A DNA stretch of 5,930 bases from Burkholderiaceae bacterium (GCA_030726195.1 JANREF010000158.1:1-5930); one strand, 5' to 3'; counted from the stretch's first letter, positions 1-5,606 are shown. Notes: a model not told the origin generated them from the letters alone. Numbers and translations are program-made.

Positions 1-1292
1 CTATGGGCCTGATTTCCTTGCCCATCATGCTGCGCTACGGCTACAACCGCACCATTGCCACTGGCACCATCACCGCGTCTGGCACGCTGGCGCAAGCCTT
101 GCCGCCGTCGTTGGTGTTGATTGTGTTGGCCGACCAGTTGGGCCGCTCTGTTGGTGACATGTACCAAGGCGCCTTGATCCCAGGGTTGATGCTGGTTGGT
201 TTGTACCTGCTGTTCATTGCAGCCGTGGCCATTGTCAAACCCTCATGGGTGCCCGCCTTGCCGATGGAGGCGCGTATTTACACAGAGGGCAACGGCAGCA
301 GCGGTCACCGCTCGCTGTTCTTGTTGCTGCTGGTGTGTGCTGTGGTGGGCTATGGTTGGTTCCAGATCCATGAAGGCGTGATGAACAGCTTCTTGGGCCG
401 CGTGACACCAGCACCGGGTGACGAGCGTTTCATCATGTCGGTCTCTGTGGCCAGCTTCTTGGCGCTGGGCTTGGCGATGCTCAACCGTGTGACGGGTTTG
501 GGCTTGATGTCCAAGCTGACCGAGCAGGTGACCTTTGTCTTGATTCCACCGTTAATTCTGATTTTCTTGGTTTTGGGCACCATCTTCTTGGGTATTGCAA
601 CACCCACAGAGGGTGGCGCGATGGGCGCTTTGGGTGCCTTCGTGATGGCCACGGCGCGCCGTCGCTTGGGCCTGTCCGTGCTCAAGGGCGCGCTGGAGAG
701 CACCACACGTTTGTCCATCTTCGTGATGTTCATTCTGATTGGCTCAACGGTCTTCAGTTTCACCTTCAACGCCGCGGATGGTCACATTTGGGTGGAGCAC
801 TTGTTTGACAAGTTGCCAGGTGGGCAGTTGGGCTTCTTGATCTTCGTGAACTTGCTGATCTTTGGCTTGGGCATGTTCATCGACTTCTTTGAAATTGCGT
901 TCATCATCGTGCCCATGCTCGCGCCTGTGGCCGAGAAGATGGGTATCGACCTGATTTGGTTCGGCGTGCTCATTGCCATGAACATGCAAACATCGTTCTT
1001 GACGCCGCCGTTTGGCTTTGCGCTGTTCTACTTGCGCAGCGTCGCTGCACGACACGACTACGACGACGTGGTGACCAAAAAGCGCATATCGGCGGTGACC
1101 ACCGCGCAAATCTACAAAGGCTCCATCGCTTTTATCGTGCTGCAAGTCATCATGGTGGCGGTGATTTTGTTCAACCCAGAGTTGGTGTCGGGCAACATTG
1201 AAAAAGTGGATAAATTGAGTAAGGACAAGGTTGAGGAGATGCTCAACATCGAGACCATCGACTACAACGCCAACGGCTCTGGCAACTGGTGA
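1..1292 (+). CDS. TRAP transporter large permease (DctM/FcbT3-like), 5'-truncated by window edge
   Basis: This is the C-terminal part of the large membrane subunit of a tripartite ATP-independent periplasmic (TRAP) transporter. Such permeases use an ion gradient to import organic acids or similar solutes delivered by a periplasmic binding protein. At least 429 residues are visible from base 3, and the frame is open at the left edge, so the true start lies outside. Family signatures are [16 protein letters not shown] (residues 21-36), [16 protein letters not shown] (197-212), [17 protein letters not shown] (292-308) and [20 protein letters not shown] (328-347). About nine hydrophobic membrane segments follow one another, near 34-44, 56-78, 103-121, 143-160, 176-198, 236-256, 277-308, 318-345 and 374-390. 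The hydrophilic stretch near 85-102 and the FGFALFYLR motif resemble the mannitol/chloroaromatic branch (COG4664). The last 40 residues are a charged tail. The substrate cannot be read from the permease; the small permease and binding protein are probably upstream. The stop overlaps the dut start. Confidence 0.93.
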   Translation, partial: MGLISLPIMLRYGYNRTIATGTITASGTLAQALPPSLVLIVLADQLGRSVGDMYQGALIPGLMLVGLYLLFIAAVAIVKPSWVPALPMEARIYTEGNGSSGHRSLFLLLLVCAVVGYGWFQIHEGVMNSFLGRVTPAPGDERFIMSVSVASFLALGLAMLNRVTGLGLMSKLTEQVTFVLIPPLILIFLVLGTIFLGIATPTEGGAMGALGAFVMATARRRLGLSVLKGALESTTRLSIFVMFILIGSTVFSFTFNAADGHIWVEHLFDKLPGGQLGFLIFVNLLIFGLGMFIDFFEIAFIIVPMLAPVAEKMGIDLIWFGVLIAMNMQTSFLTPPFGFALFYLRSVAARHDYDDVVTKKRISAVTTAQIYKGSIAFIVLQVIMVAVILFNPELVSGNIEKVDKLSKDKVEEMLNIETIDYNANGSGNW

Positions 1293-1741
1293 TGCAAGTC
1301 GACATCAAAATTCTAGATGAGCGCTTGCGTGCCAGCATGCCAGCTTACGCCACGCCTGGCAGTGCTGGGCTGGATTTGCGTGCTTGCTTGGACGGCCCGC
1401 TGACATTGGCGCCCAATGCGTGGCAGCTGGTGCCTACGGGTTTGGCCATGTACTTGGCCGACCCGGGTTTTGCCGCCATGATTTTGCCGCGCTCGGGCAT
1501 GGGTCACAAGCACGGCATCGTGCTGGGCAATTTGGTGGGTTTGATCGACAGCGATTACCAAGGCCAGCTCATGGTGAGCGCGTGGAACCGCTCGGACACG
1601 GCCTTCACGCTAGAGCCCATGGAGCGTTTGGCGCAGCTGGTGATTGTGCCGGTCATGCAGGCCAAGTTCCGCGAAGTGGCCGAGTTTACTGATGCAACCC
1701 AGCGCGGTGCCGGCGGCTACGGATCTACGGGCAGCAAGTAA
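1292..1741 (+). CDS. dut: dUTP diphosphatase (dUTPase)
   Basis: This cytoplasmic homotrimeric enzyme hydrolyses dUTP to dUMP and pyrophosphate. It keeps uracil out of DNA and supplies the precursor for dTMP. The 149-residue length is close to the 151 residues of E. coli Dut, and all five family motifs are present in order: SAGLDLRA (24-31), [11 protein letters not shown] (66-76), GLIDSDYQG (83-91), [12 protein letters not shown] (110-121) and [10 protein letters not shown] (138-147). By alignment with E. coli, Asp86 is the catalytic aspartate. In motif 5 a Tyr (143) replaces the more usual Phe that stacks on the uracil ring, a conservative change. I chose the ATG at 1292, which shares its A with the TGA stop of the upstream TRAP permease; a GTG one codon earlier (1289) is the alternative. 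No convincing Shine-Dalgarno sequence precedes it, so translation is probably coupled to the permease gene. A large hairpin and a terminator lie downstream. Confidence 0.97.
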   Translation: MQVDIKILDERLRASMPAYATPGSAGLDLRACLDGPLTLAPNAWQLVPTGLAMYLADPGFAAMILPRSGMGHKHGIVLGNLVGLIDSDYQGQLMVSAWNRSDTAFTLEPMERLAQLVIVPVMQAKFREVAEFTDATQRGAGGYGSTGSK

Positions 1742-1746
1742 GCCGT

Positions 1747-1810
1747 GGCCGTGGTTGAGTCGGATTTAAAGCACGTGCAAACACAGCTTTAACCGCTCAA
1801 CCACCTGGTC
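1747..1810. repeat. Long bulged inverted repeat (hairpin) just after dut
   Basis: Five bases after the dut stop the sequence can fold into one long imperfect hairpin. The pairs are 1747-1750 with 1807-1810 (one G-U), GTGGTTGAG 1751-1759 with CTCAACCAC 1796-1804 (perfect 9 bp), CGG 1761-1763 with CCG 1793-1795, and TTAAAGC 1766-1772 with GCTTTAA 1786-1792 (perfect 7 bp). The bulges are CT (1805-1806), T (1760) and AT (1764-1765), and a 13-base loop closes it. No T-run follows, so it is not a standard intrinsic terminator. It could stabilise the mRNA 3' end, act as a transcript-end structure, or be a degenerate repeat element. The base pairing is seen directly; the function is unknown. Confidence 0.7.
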
Positions 1811-1834
1811 GACTTTAGCCACTGTAAGCCAACT

Positions 1835-1860
1835 CTGAGACCAACGCTGAGACCAACGCT
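1835..1860. repeat. Two tandem copies of a 12-bp unit
   Basis: The unit CTGAGACCAACG occurs at 1835-1846 and again, exactly and without spacer, at 1847-1858, followed by a further CT. The preceding bases (CCAACT) resemble the end of another degenerate copy. It lies between the post-dut hairpin and the terminator. The simplest origin is replication slippage; no binding function can be shown. Confidence 0.75.
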
Positions 1861-1882
1861 CAAGCCAGCACGCGAGCATCAA

Positions 1883-1905
1883 AAAGGGCCTTGTGAAGGC
1901 CCTTT
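1883..1905. terminator. Bidirectional intrinsic terminator between dut and slyD
   Basis: AAAGGGCCTT (1883-1892) and AAGGCCCTTT (1896-1905) form a perfect 10-bp stem around a 3-base GTG loop. A T-rich tail follows on the plus strand (1903-1910, interrupted by one G), and five A at 1881-1885 give a T-run on the minus strand. It sits between convergent dut and slyD, so it can end transcripts from both sides. Confidence 0.85.
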
Positions 1906-1959
1906 GTTTTGGTCTACCCACATTGGGTGCGAGCCTCGCGGTGCGGATATGTTTGCTGC

Positions 1960-2556
1960 TCAGTGCAGGTGCTTGCCGCCGTTGTCTTGGTTATGGCCAC
2001 AGTGCTCGTCATGAACATGGTCGTGGTCATGGTCGTGCCCATGGGTGTGCGTGTCTTGTGCCTGTGGTGGTTCAATGCGGAAAAAGCCGCGTCCCAACGT
2101 GCCCGCACCAACCTCTGCAACGGTGGCTTCGCGTACATGCTGCACTTTGAGCGTGAGGCGTATGGCAATACCCGCCAAAGGGTGGTTGGCATCGAGCACC
2201 ACATGCTCGGGGTAAATGTCGCAGACGAAGAACAGTTTGTCTTTGGGGGCACTGGCGTTACAGCCTTCTGGCAAGCCTTCAAACACCATGCCTTCTTCCA
2301 GTTGGTCGGGGAATAGCTTGCGTGGCTCCAAAAACACCAGCTGCTCGTTGTAGTCGCCAAAGGCGTCGGTGGGTTCGATTTGCAGCTGCACTTGTCCCCC
2401 CACGTTTTGGCCCAGCAGTGCCTCTTCGATTTTGGCCAGCAAGTCATCGCCACCCACCAAAAACTCTGTGGGCTCGTCCGTATGGTCTAAGACTTCACCC
2501 AATGTATCTTTTAAGGTCCAGCTCAGCGCTACGACGCATTGTTCAGTAATTTTCAT
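1960..2556 (-). CDS. slyD: FKBP-type peptidyl-prolyl cis-trans isomerase SlyD
   Basis: SlyD is a cytoplasmic prolyl isomerase and chaperone. In E. coli its metal-binding tail handles nickel and helps hydrogenase maturation. The 198-residue protein begins MKITEQCVVALSW. It shows the FKBP half-domain with FLVGGDDLLAKIEEAL (32-47) and AFGDYNEQL (65-73). An insert-in-flap (chaperone) region follows near 74-125, then the family motif LDANHPLAG (121-129) and the second FKBP strand pair ending near REAT (142-145). Residues 170-198 form the tail, with 11 His, 5 Asp and only one Cys (186); the E. coli tail carries several Cys. A linker of about 24 residues (146-169) with a hydrophobic GRGFFRIEPP stretch separates FKBP fold and tail. 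I chose the ATG at 2554-2556 because it matches the usual SlyD start; an in-frame GTG/ATG extension to 2610 would add 18 residues unlike the family. No clear Shine-Dalgarno sequence is visible. It is divergent from roxA and convergent with dut. Confidence 0.95.
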   Translation of the reverse strand: MKITEQCVVALSWTLKDTLGEVLDHTDEPTEFLVGGDDLLAKIEEALLGQNVGGQVQLQIEPTDAFGDYNEQLVFLEPRKLFPDQLEEGMVFEGLPEGCNASAPKDKLFFVCDIYPEHVVLDANHPLAGIAIRLTLKVQHVREATVAEVGAGTLGRGFFRIEPPQAQDTHTHGHDHDHDHVHDEHCGHNQDNGGKHLH

Positions 2557-2562
2557 CGCACA

Positions 2563-2592
2563 ATTGTCCCATGAACCACAAACCTCTCTCAA
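2563..2592 (-). promoter_or_regulatory. Possible sigma-70 promoter of slyD (leaderless arrangement)
   Basis: On the minus strand TTGAGA (2592-2587, 5 of 6 matches to TTGACA) is followed after 18 bases by GACAAT (2568-2563, 4 of 6 matches to TATAAT). Transcription would then start at about 2556, the A of the slyD ATG, giving a leaderless or nearly leaderless mRNA. This agrees with the lack of a Shine-Dalgarno site, but hexamer matches of this quality also occur by chance. Confidence 0.35.
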
Positions 2593-3767
2593 GCCCCGCG
2601 TCACAATCACGCCCTCGGTCTGCCAAAGGGGCGAAGGCGGCCAAGACAGCGCCGGGCATCACAACCAGCGTACTGGCGGACATGACGCCTGCCACATTCA
2701 TGGCCAAGCATTGGCAACGCAAGCCCGCGCTGATTCGTCAGGCCGTCCCGCATGCTGCCCAGGTGTTGAGTCGCCAAGCGTTGTTTGCTTTGGCCGAACG
2801 CCCCGAGGTGGAGTCGCGTCTGATTCAAGGGCAGGGCGAGCATTGGCAAATGCGCAGTGGCCCACTCAAGCGCCGCGCGCTGCCGCCTATCGCACAGCCC
2901 AACTGGACGCTGCTGGTGCAAGGTGTAGACCAACTGGACCCGCGCGCTTATGAGCTGCTGCAGCAATTTCGGTTTTTACCCGACGCGCGTTTGGACGACA
3001 TCATGATTTCATGGGCGTCTGAGGGTGGCGGCGTTGGCCCACACTTTGACAGTTACGACGTGTTTTTGCTGCAGCTGCACGGCAAGCGCCAGTGGCGCAT
3101 TGGTCGTCAAGCCGATCTGTCGCTCAAGCCCGATATGCCTTTGAAGATATTGGCGGACTTTCAGCCCGAGCAGACGTTTGTGCTGGAGCCTGGCGACATG
3201 CTGTATTTGCCGCCCAATTGGGCGCATGACGGCACGGCACTGGGTGGCGACTGTATGACCTTGTCTGTGGGCTTCAAAGCGCCTGCGCGGGCTGGTTTGG
3301 CGGCTGAAGTGCTGTTGCGCATGGCGGAGATGTACGAGGACGAGCAGCTGTACACGGATAAGGGGGCCGAGCCCACCACCGCACCTGGCGAGATGCCCAA
3401 CGGTTTGCTGGCGTTTGCCCAAGATGCGGTGACCCGGTTGGTGCGTGATCCCAAGGCCTTGGCGTGCGCGCTGGGCGAGGTGATGACCGAGCCCAAGCCC
3501 AATGTTTACTTTGATGCGCCAGAGCAGGCCTGGGACGGCCGCAGTGATTTGCATGTGTGTCCCACTTCCCGAATGTTGTACGACAAACACCACGTCTTTA
3601 TCAACGGTGAGAGTTTTCAAGCAGCTGGCTTAGATGCGAAAATAATTAAAAATGCTGCAAACAAGAAATACATATCTGTAGCGGATATCAATGCATTGAG
3701 CGATGCTGCCCAGGACTTAGTATTGGAATGGTATGAGGCGGGTTGGCTATATGTAAAAGCTGTATAA
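2571..3767 (+). CDS. roxA: JmjC/cupin-fold ribosomal protein oxygenase (RoxA/YcfD family)
   Basis: This is an Fe(II)- and 2-oxoglutarate-dependent oxygenase. E. coli RoxA (YcfD) hydroxylates an arginine of ribosomal protein uL16, and the same role is inferred here. In 398-residue numbering, the JmjC barrel carries GPHFDSYDVFLLQLHGKRQW (156-175), with iron ligands His158 and Asp160. Further on, LEPGDMLYLPPNWAHDG (205-221) holds the third ligand His219, and LSVGFKAPAR (231-240) closes the barrel. A helical dimerisation region follows, then a winged-helix-like C-terminal domain (about 310-398) ending in LEWYEAGWLYVKAV. The family core begins near MTPATFMAKHWQRKP (from residue 38), so the first 37 residues, rich in Ser, Lys and Ala, are an extension or a start error. 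The ATG at 2682 is the alternative start and would leave 125 bp between it and slyD instead of 14. Neither start has a strong Shine-Dalgarno site. From about 3620 the codons become AT-rich (ATA, TTA, GTA), unlike the rest. Confidence 0.93.
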   Translation: MNHKPLSSPASQSRPRSAKGAKAAKTAPGITTSVLADMTPATFMAKHWQRKPALIRQAVPHAAQVLSRQALFALAERPEVESRLIQGQGEHWQMRSGPLKRRALPPIAQPNWTLLVQGVDQLDPRAYELLQQFRFLPDARLDDIMISWASEGGGVGPHFDSYDVFLLQLHGKRQWRIGRQADLSLKPDMPLKILADFQPEQTFVLEPGDMLYLPPNWAHDGTALGGDCMTLSVGFKAPARAGLAAEVLLRMAEMYEDEQLYTDKGAEPTTAPGEMPNGLLAFAQDAVTRLVRDPKALACALGEVMTEPKPNVYFDAPEQAWDGRSDLHVCPTSRMLYDKHHVFINGESFQAAGLDAKIIKNAANKKYISVADINALSDAAQDLVLEWYEAGWLYVKAV

Positions 3768-3790
3768 ACAACTATTTACAGCTGCTTTTT
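3758..3790 (+). terminator. Weak intrinsic terminator overlapping the end of roxA
   Basis: AGCTGTA (3758-3764) can pair with TACAGCT (3777-3783) around a 12-base loop that contains the roxA stop codon. GC and a run of five T follow (3784-3790). An alternative outer pairing joins AAAAGC 3755-3760 with GCTTTT 3784-3789. The stem has only three G-C pairs, so efficiency is doubtful. Confidence 0.45.
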
Positions 3791-3844
3791 CTAATAATAT
3801 GTTGTTTTATTGTTACAAAATATGAGGGCTGAATATTGTATTTT

Positions 3845-4011
3845 CCTAGGGTTATCCATTACTCATGCGGCCGCTATATGATTGGCATCAGCAAATTAAT
3901 CAATACTAAAAATTAGTTAAAGATAATTTGCAAAGCATAAAAAAGTGTTTATTTAGATCGATGCTTTTTGTGCGACTGGTTTGTGTTGTGCAACCCTTTT
4001 TTAACCCTAGG
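3845..4011. repeat. 10-bp inverted repeat pair with CCTAGG cores
   Basis: CCTAGGGTTA at 3845-3854 and its exact reverse complement TAACCCTAGG at 4002-4011 are 147 bp apart and bound most of the AT-rich block. CTAG is generally scarce in proteobacterial DNA, so two copies in one intergenic region stand out. The right copy contains the AGG that could serve as ribosome binding site for the lipoprotein gene. No transposase or target-site duplication is visible, so an element boundary is not established. Confidence 0.55.
3879..3890. promoter_or_regulatory. FNR/Anr-like dyad
   Basis: TGAT-TGGC-ATCA matches the inner eight positions of the FNR consensus TTGAT-N4-ATCAA; the outer T and A are missing. 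It lies about 130 bp upstream of the lipoprotein start, in AT-rich DNA where such dyads can arise by chance. Regulation by oxygen is only a suggestion. Confidence 0.2.
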
Positions 4012-4018
4012 TTTCATC

Positions 4019-4237
4019 ATGAAAAAATCTGTATTGTTGGCCGCATTGATTGCAGCTTTCGCTTTGGCCGCTTGCGGCAAAAAAGAAGAGGCAGCAATGC
4101 CTGTTGAAGCGCCTGCTGCTGTTGCTCCAGCAACCGCTGCTGAGGCTGCACCAGCTGCAGCCCCCGCAGAAGCCGCACCTGCTACAGCCGAGGCAGCACC
4201 TGCCGCGCCTGCTGCTGCAGAAGCACCAAAGCAGTAA
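4019..4237 (+). CDS. Small Ala/Pro/Glu-rich lipoprotein
   Basis: This 72-residue precursor has a classic lipoprotein signal: MKKS, a hydrophobic stretch (5-18) and lipobox LAAC with the lipidated Cys19. The residue after it is Gly, not Asp, which by E. coli rules favours the outer membrane. The mature part is 54 residues, of which 27 are Ala, 9 Pro and 7 Glu. It begins CGKKEEAAM and then repeats AAPA/AEAAPA-like units, with no folded domain visible. Short lipoproteins starting CGKKEE are common in Comamonadaceae and related bacteria; I know of no established function. A flexible periplasmic tether or spacer is possible. I chose the ATG at 4019 because it gives the signal peptide; AGG at 4009-4011 lies 7 bases upstream as a modest ribosome binding site. 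An in-frame TTG at 3968 would bury the signal. The gene stands alone between an AT-rich upstream region and two 3' hairpins. Confidence 0.88.
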   Translation: MKKSVLLAALIAAFALAACGKKEEAAMPVEAPAAVAPATAAEAAPAAAPAEAAPATAEAAPAAPAAAEAPKQ

Positions 4238-4249
4238 TGCTTGAGCGTG

Positions 4250-4271
4250 TTGGGTGAGGCGACTCACCCAA
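4250..4271. other. Perfect hairpin with GNRA-type loop after the lipoprotein gene
   Basis: TTGGGTGAG (4250-4258) and CTCACCCAA (4263-4271) form a perfect 9-bp stem closed by a GCGA loop, which fits the stable GNRA tetraloop class when read as plus-strand RNA. It starts 12 bases after the lipoprotein stop and 8 bases separate it from the terminator stem. It has no T-run of its own, so a role in mRNA 3' stability is more likely than termination. Confidence 0.75.
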
Positions 4272-4279
4272 GGCGATCA

Positions 4280-4319
4280 AAAAAGGCCCCTGACTCTTTG
4301 CGGAGTCAGGGGCCTTTTT
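4280..4319. terminator. Strong bidirectional intrinsic terminator between the lipoprotein gene and bamC
   Basis: Bases 4280-4296 and 4303-4319 form a perfect 17-bp stem with GGCCCCTGACTC and GAGTCAGGGGCC as its GC-rich core and a 6-base loop TTTGCG. The A-run at 4279-4284 and T-run at 4315-4319 provide a U-tail for transcripts from either side. It can end both the lipoprotein transcript and the dapA-bamC transcript, whose stop codon is 49 bases away. Confidence 0.93.
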
Positions 4320-4368
4320 AATGGGCGCTGCCGTTAGGCGGCAGTGACGCGAGACTGGCTGTGCTGCG

Positions 4369-5484
4369 TTACTTCAAGTCGCCAGACAGAACGCTCAGGA
4401 TGAGTTTGGCGGTGTCCGCGTTAGCAGCTGCACCTTGTGCATCTTGAACGCGCACGCGGCTGTTGCTGGCGTCGCCAGTGACGACGACGCGGTACTGCTC
4501 GGCTTTGGTTTCGGTTTTGCCCGAGCCAAACCAGCCAGAGAAAAAGCCCTTGCTGTCTTTCTTGATCTCTACTTCTTGCGCGTAGCGCACAAAGTAGGTG
4601 CCGGTGCTGCGATCGCGGTCTTCAACGGTGAAGCCGGTGCGGTCCAGTGCCAAACCCACCCGTCGCCAGCCACGCTCGAACGACTCGGCCATGGTCAAGG
4701 CGGGGCCTTGCGCACCACCTACCAAGATAGCCTTAGGCAATGGTGCAGCCTGTGCTGCGGCTTGCGCTGCTTGCTCATTGCTGGCACCCAACCTGAGCAT
4801 GAGGCGGCGCAAAAACTCGTTTTCCAGCTCCGCGTCGGTGTCACGCGGCTGCCAGCGTGTTTGCTCTTGGGCCGAGCTGGTGTACACCTCAATCATGCCG
4901 CGGTGTGAAACGTAAATTTCGGTTTCGCCTTTGTCGTTGCGCTCCATGCGGGTGCGGAACTTGTCCAGCTCGCCGGTGGAGTACAGGCTTTCGAACAGCT
5001 TGCCCAAGCTTTCACGGATGAAGTCTTGCGGCAGTTTGGCGCGGTTTTCAGCCCAATCCGTCTCCATGATGCCCAAGGCCTTGTTGTCCGTCTCTAGCAA
5101 AAAGCCGTTGTCTTGCCAGAAGTCACGCACCGGGTCCCACAAGTCCTGCGGTGCGCGCTTGACGACCAACCAACGCTGTGCACCTTGGCGTTCAATGCGC
5201 ACGTCGCCTGCCACGCTGGCCGCGGTGGGTGTACTGGCCGCTGCGGCGGTGCTGCCTTGAAACTCGCTGGCGCGCACGCTGGCACCGGGTGCTTGGTAGC
5301 GCGAGTCGCTTTGCAGCTGAGTCAGGTCGGGCGGTACTTCCAATGAACTGCCTTTTTTAGCCGTTTTGTAATCTACCTTGTCGTCTTGCAGCACCGAGCA
5401 GCCCGACAGCGCGAGTACGGCCAAGGATGTGGCTACGGCAATGGCGCTGCGGTGAAAAGAGTTGGCAAAGCGTGATGAGTACAT
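4369..5484 (-). CDS. bamC: Outer membrane protein assembly factor BamC (NlpB/DapX family lipoprotein)
   Basis: BamC is a lipoprotein subunit of the BAM complex, which inserts beta-barrel proteins into the outer membrane; in E. coli its unstructured N-terminus wraps around BamD. The 371-residue precursor has a signal peptide with lipobox LSGC and lipidated Cys29, followed by Ser. The mature N-terminus (30-90) looks disordered and carries the conserved LEVPPDLTQ (48-56). Two helix-grip-like domains follow, about 93-233 (RWLVVKRAPQDLWDPVRDFW, 104-123) and 247-370. An Ala/Gln-rich linker (about 236-249) joins them. E. coli BamC has 344 residues. I chose the ATG at 5482-5484 because it places the signal correctly and has GGAAG 9 bases upstream. 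The frame stays open further upstream to an ATG at 5625, but that would put the lipobox at residue 76. It follows dapA on the same strand after 122 bp, the order known from E. coli (dapA-bamC), which supports the assignment and probable co-transcription. Confidence 0.93.
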   Translation of the reverse strand: MYSSRFANSFHRSAIAVATSLAVLALSGCSVLQDDKVDYKTAKKGSSLEVPPDLTQLQSDSRYQAPGASVRASEFQGSTAAAASTPTAASVAGDVRIERQGAQRWLVVKRAPQDLWDPVRDFWQDNGFLLETDNKALGIMETDWAENRAKLPQDFIRESLGKLFESLYSTGELDKFRTRMERNDKGETEIYVSHRGMIEVYTSSAQEQTRWQPRDTDAELENEFLRRLMLRLGASNEQAAQAAAQAAPLPKAILVGGAQGPALTMAESFERGWRRVGLALDRTGFTVEDRDRSTGTYFVRYAQEVEIKKDSKGFFSGWFGSGKTETKAEQYRVVVTGDASNSRVRVQDAQGAAANADTAKLILSVLSGDLK

Positions 5485-5606
5485 GTGTGATGGCTTCCAA
5501 ATAACGGCGTAAAACGTTGGGTACAGCGGGTCAAATAGTGCTTGGCTGACGCTTGTGGTGGTGCGCGGGCGGTGTGCGAGTGGGCCTGTAGGCGTGGGTG
5601 CTGGCG
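5485..5606. other. dapA-bamC intergenic gap
   Basis: This 122-bp gap lies between the dapA stop and the bamC ATG. On the minus strand it ends with a GGAAG ribosome binding site for bamC. A TTGACC hexamer (5 of 6 to a -35 box) is followed at 17 bases by TACGCC, a poor -10, so an internal bamC promoter is possible but not shown. I see no terminator-like hairpin, which is compatible with read-through from dapA. Confidence 0.5.

Larger units (their letters stand above)
3768..4018. other. AT-rich intergenic region upstream of the small lipoprotein gene
   Basis: These 251 bases hold no credible gene. By hand count 53 of 180 bases in 3781-3960 are G or C (29%), against 35 of 60 (58%) in a line inside roxA. 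Visible elements are a 10-bp inverted repeat with CCTAGG cores (3845-3854 and 4002-4011), a TGAT-N4-ATCA dyad (3879-3890), a small ACTAA/TTAGT dyad (3905-3917) and a GCGGCCGC palindrome near 3867-3874. The lipoprotein promoter presumably lies here. The only candidate I see is TTGCAA at 3928-3933 with a poor TATTTA at 3950-3955, which is too weak to call. Confidence 0.6.

Noticed and set aside
1745..1792. GTG-initiated 15-codon frame just after dut
   Set aside because: It is too short to support, lies inside the hairpin arms and has no ribosome binding site or known match.
1995..2050. Repetitive DNA of CATGGTCGTG-like units, possible tandem repeat
   Set aside because: It is the codon pattern of the His-Asp tail of SlyD, not an independent DNA repeat.
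1893..2316. Plus-strand open frames opposite the 3' part of slyD
   Set aside because: They start within the terminator hairpin or just past it and are antisense to the conserved SlyD sequence.
2369..2953. Long plus-strand open frame of 194 codons overlapping slyD and roxA
   Set aside because: It is antisense to slyD and out of frame with roxA, has no recognisable domain, and both overlapped genes are certain.
3009..3620. Minus-strand open frame of 203 codons inside roxA
   Set aside because: It is the complement of the conserved JmjC coding region and is rich in His, Arg and Gln, as expected for a shadow of GC-rich coding DNA.
3968..4018. TTG-initiated extension of the small lipoprotein
   Set aside because: It adds 17 residues before a perfect lipoprotein signal peptide, while the ATG at 4019 has its own AGG at proper spacing.
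4435..4908. Plus-strand open frames opposite bamC
   Set aside because: They mirror bamC codons, and bamC has a signal peptide, family motifs and synteny with dapA.
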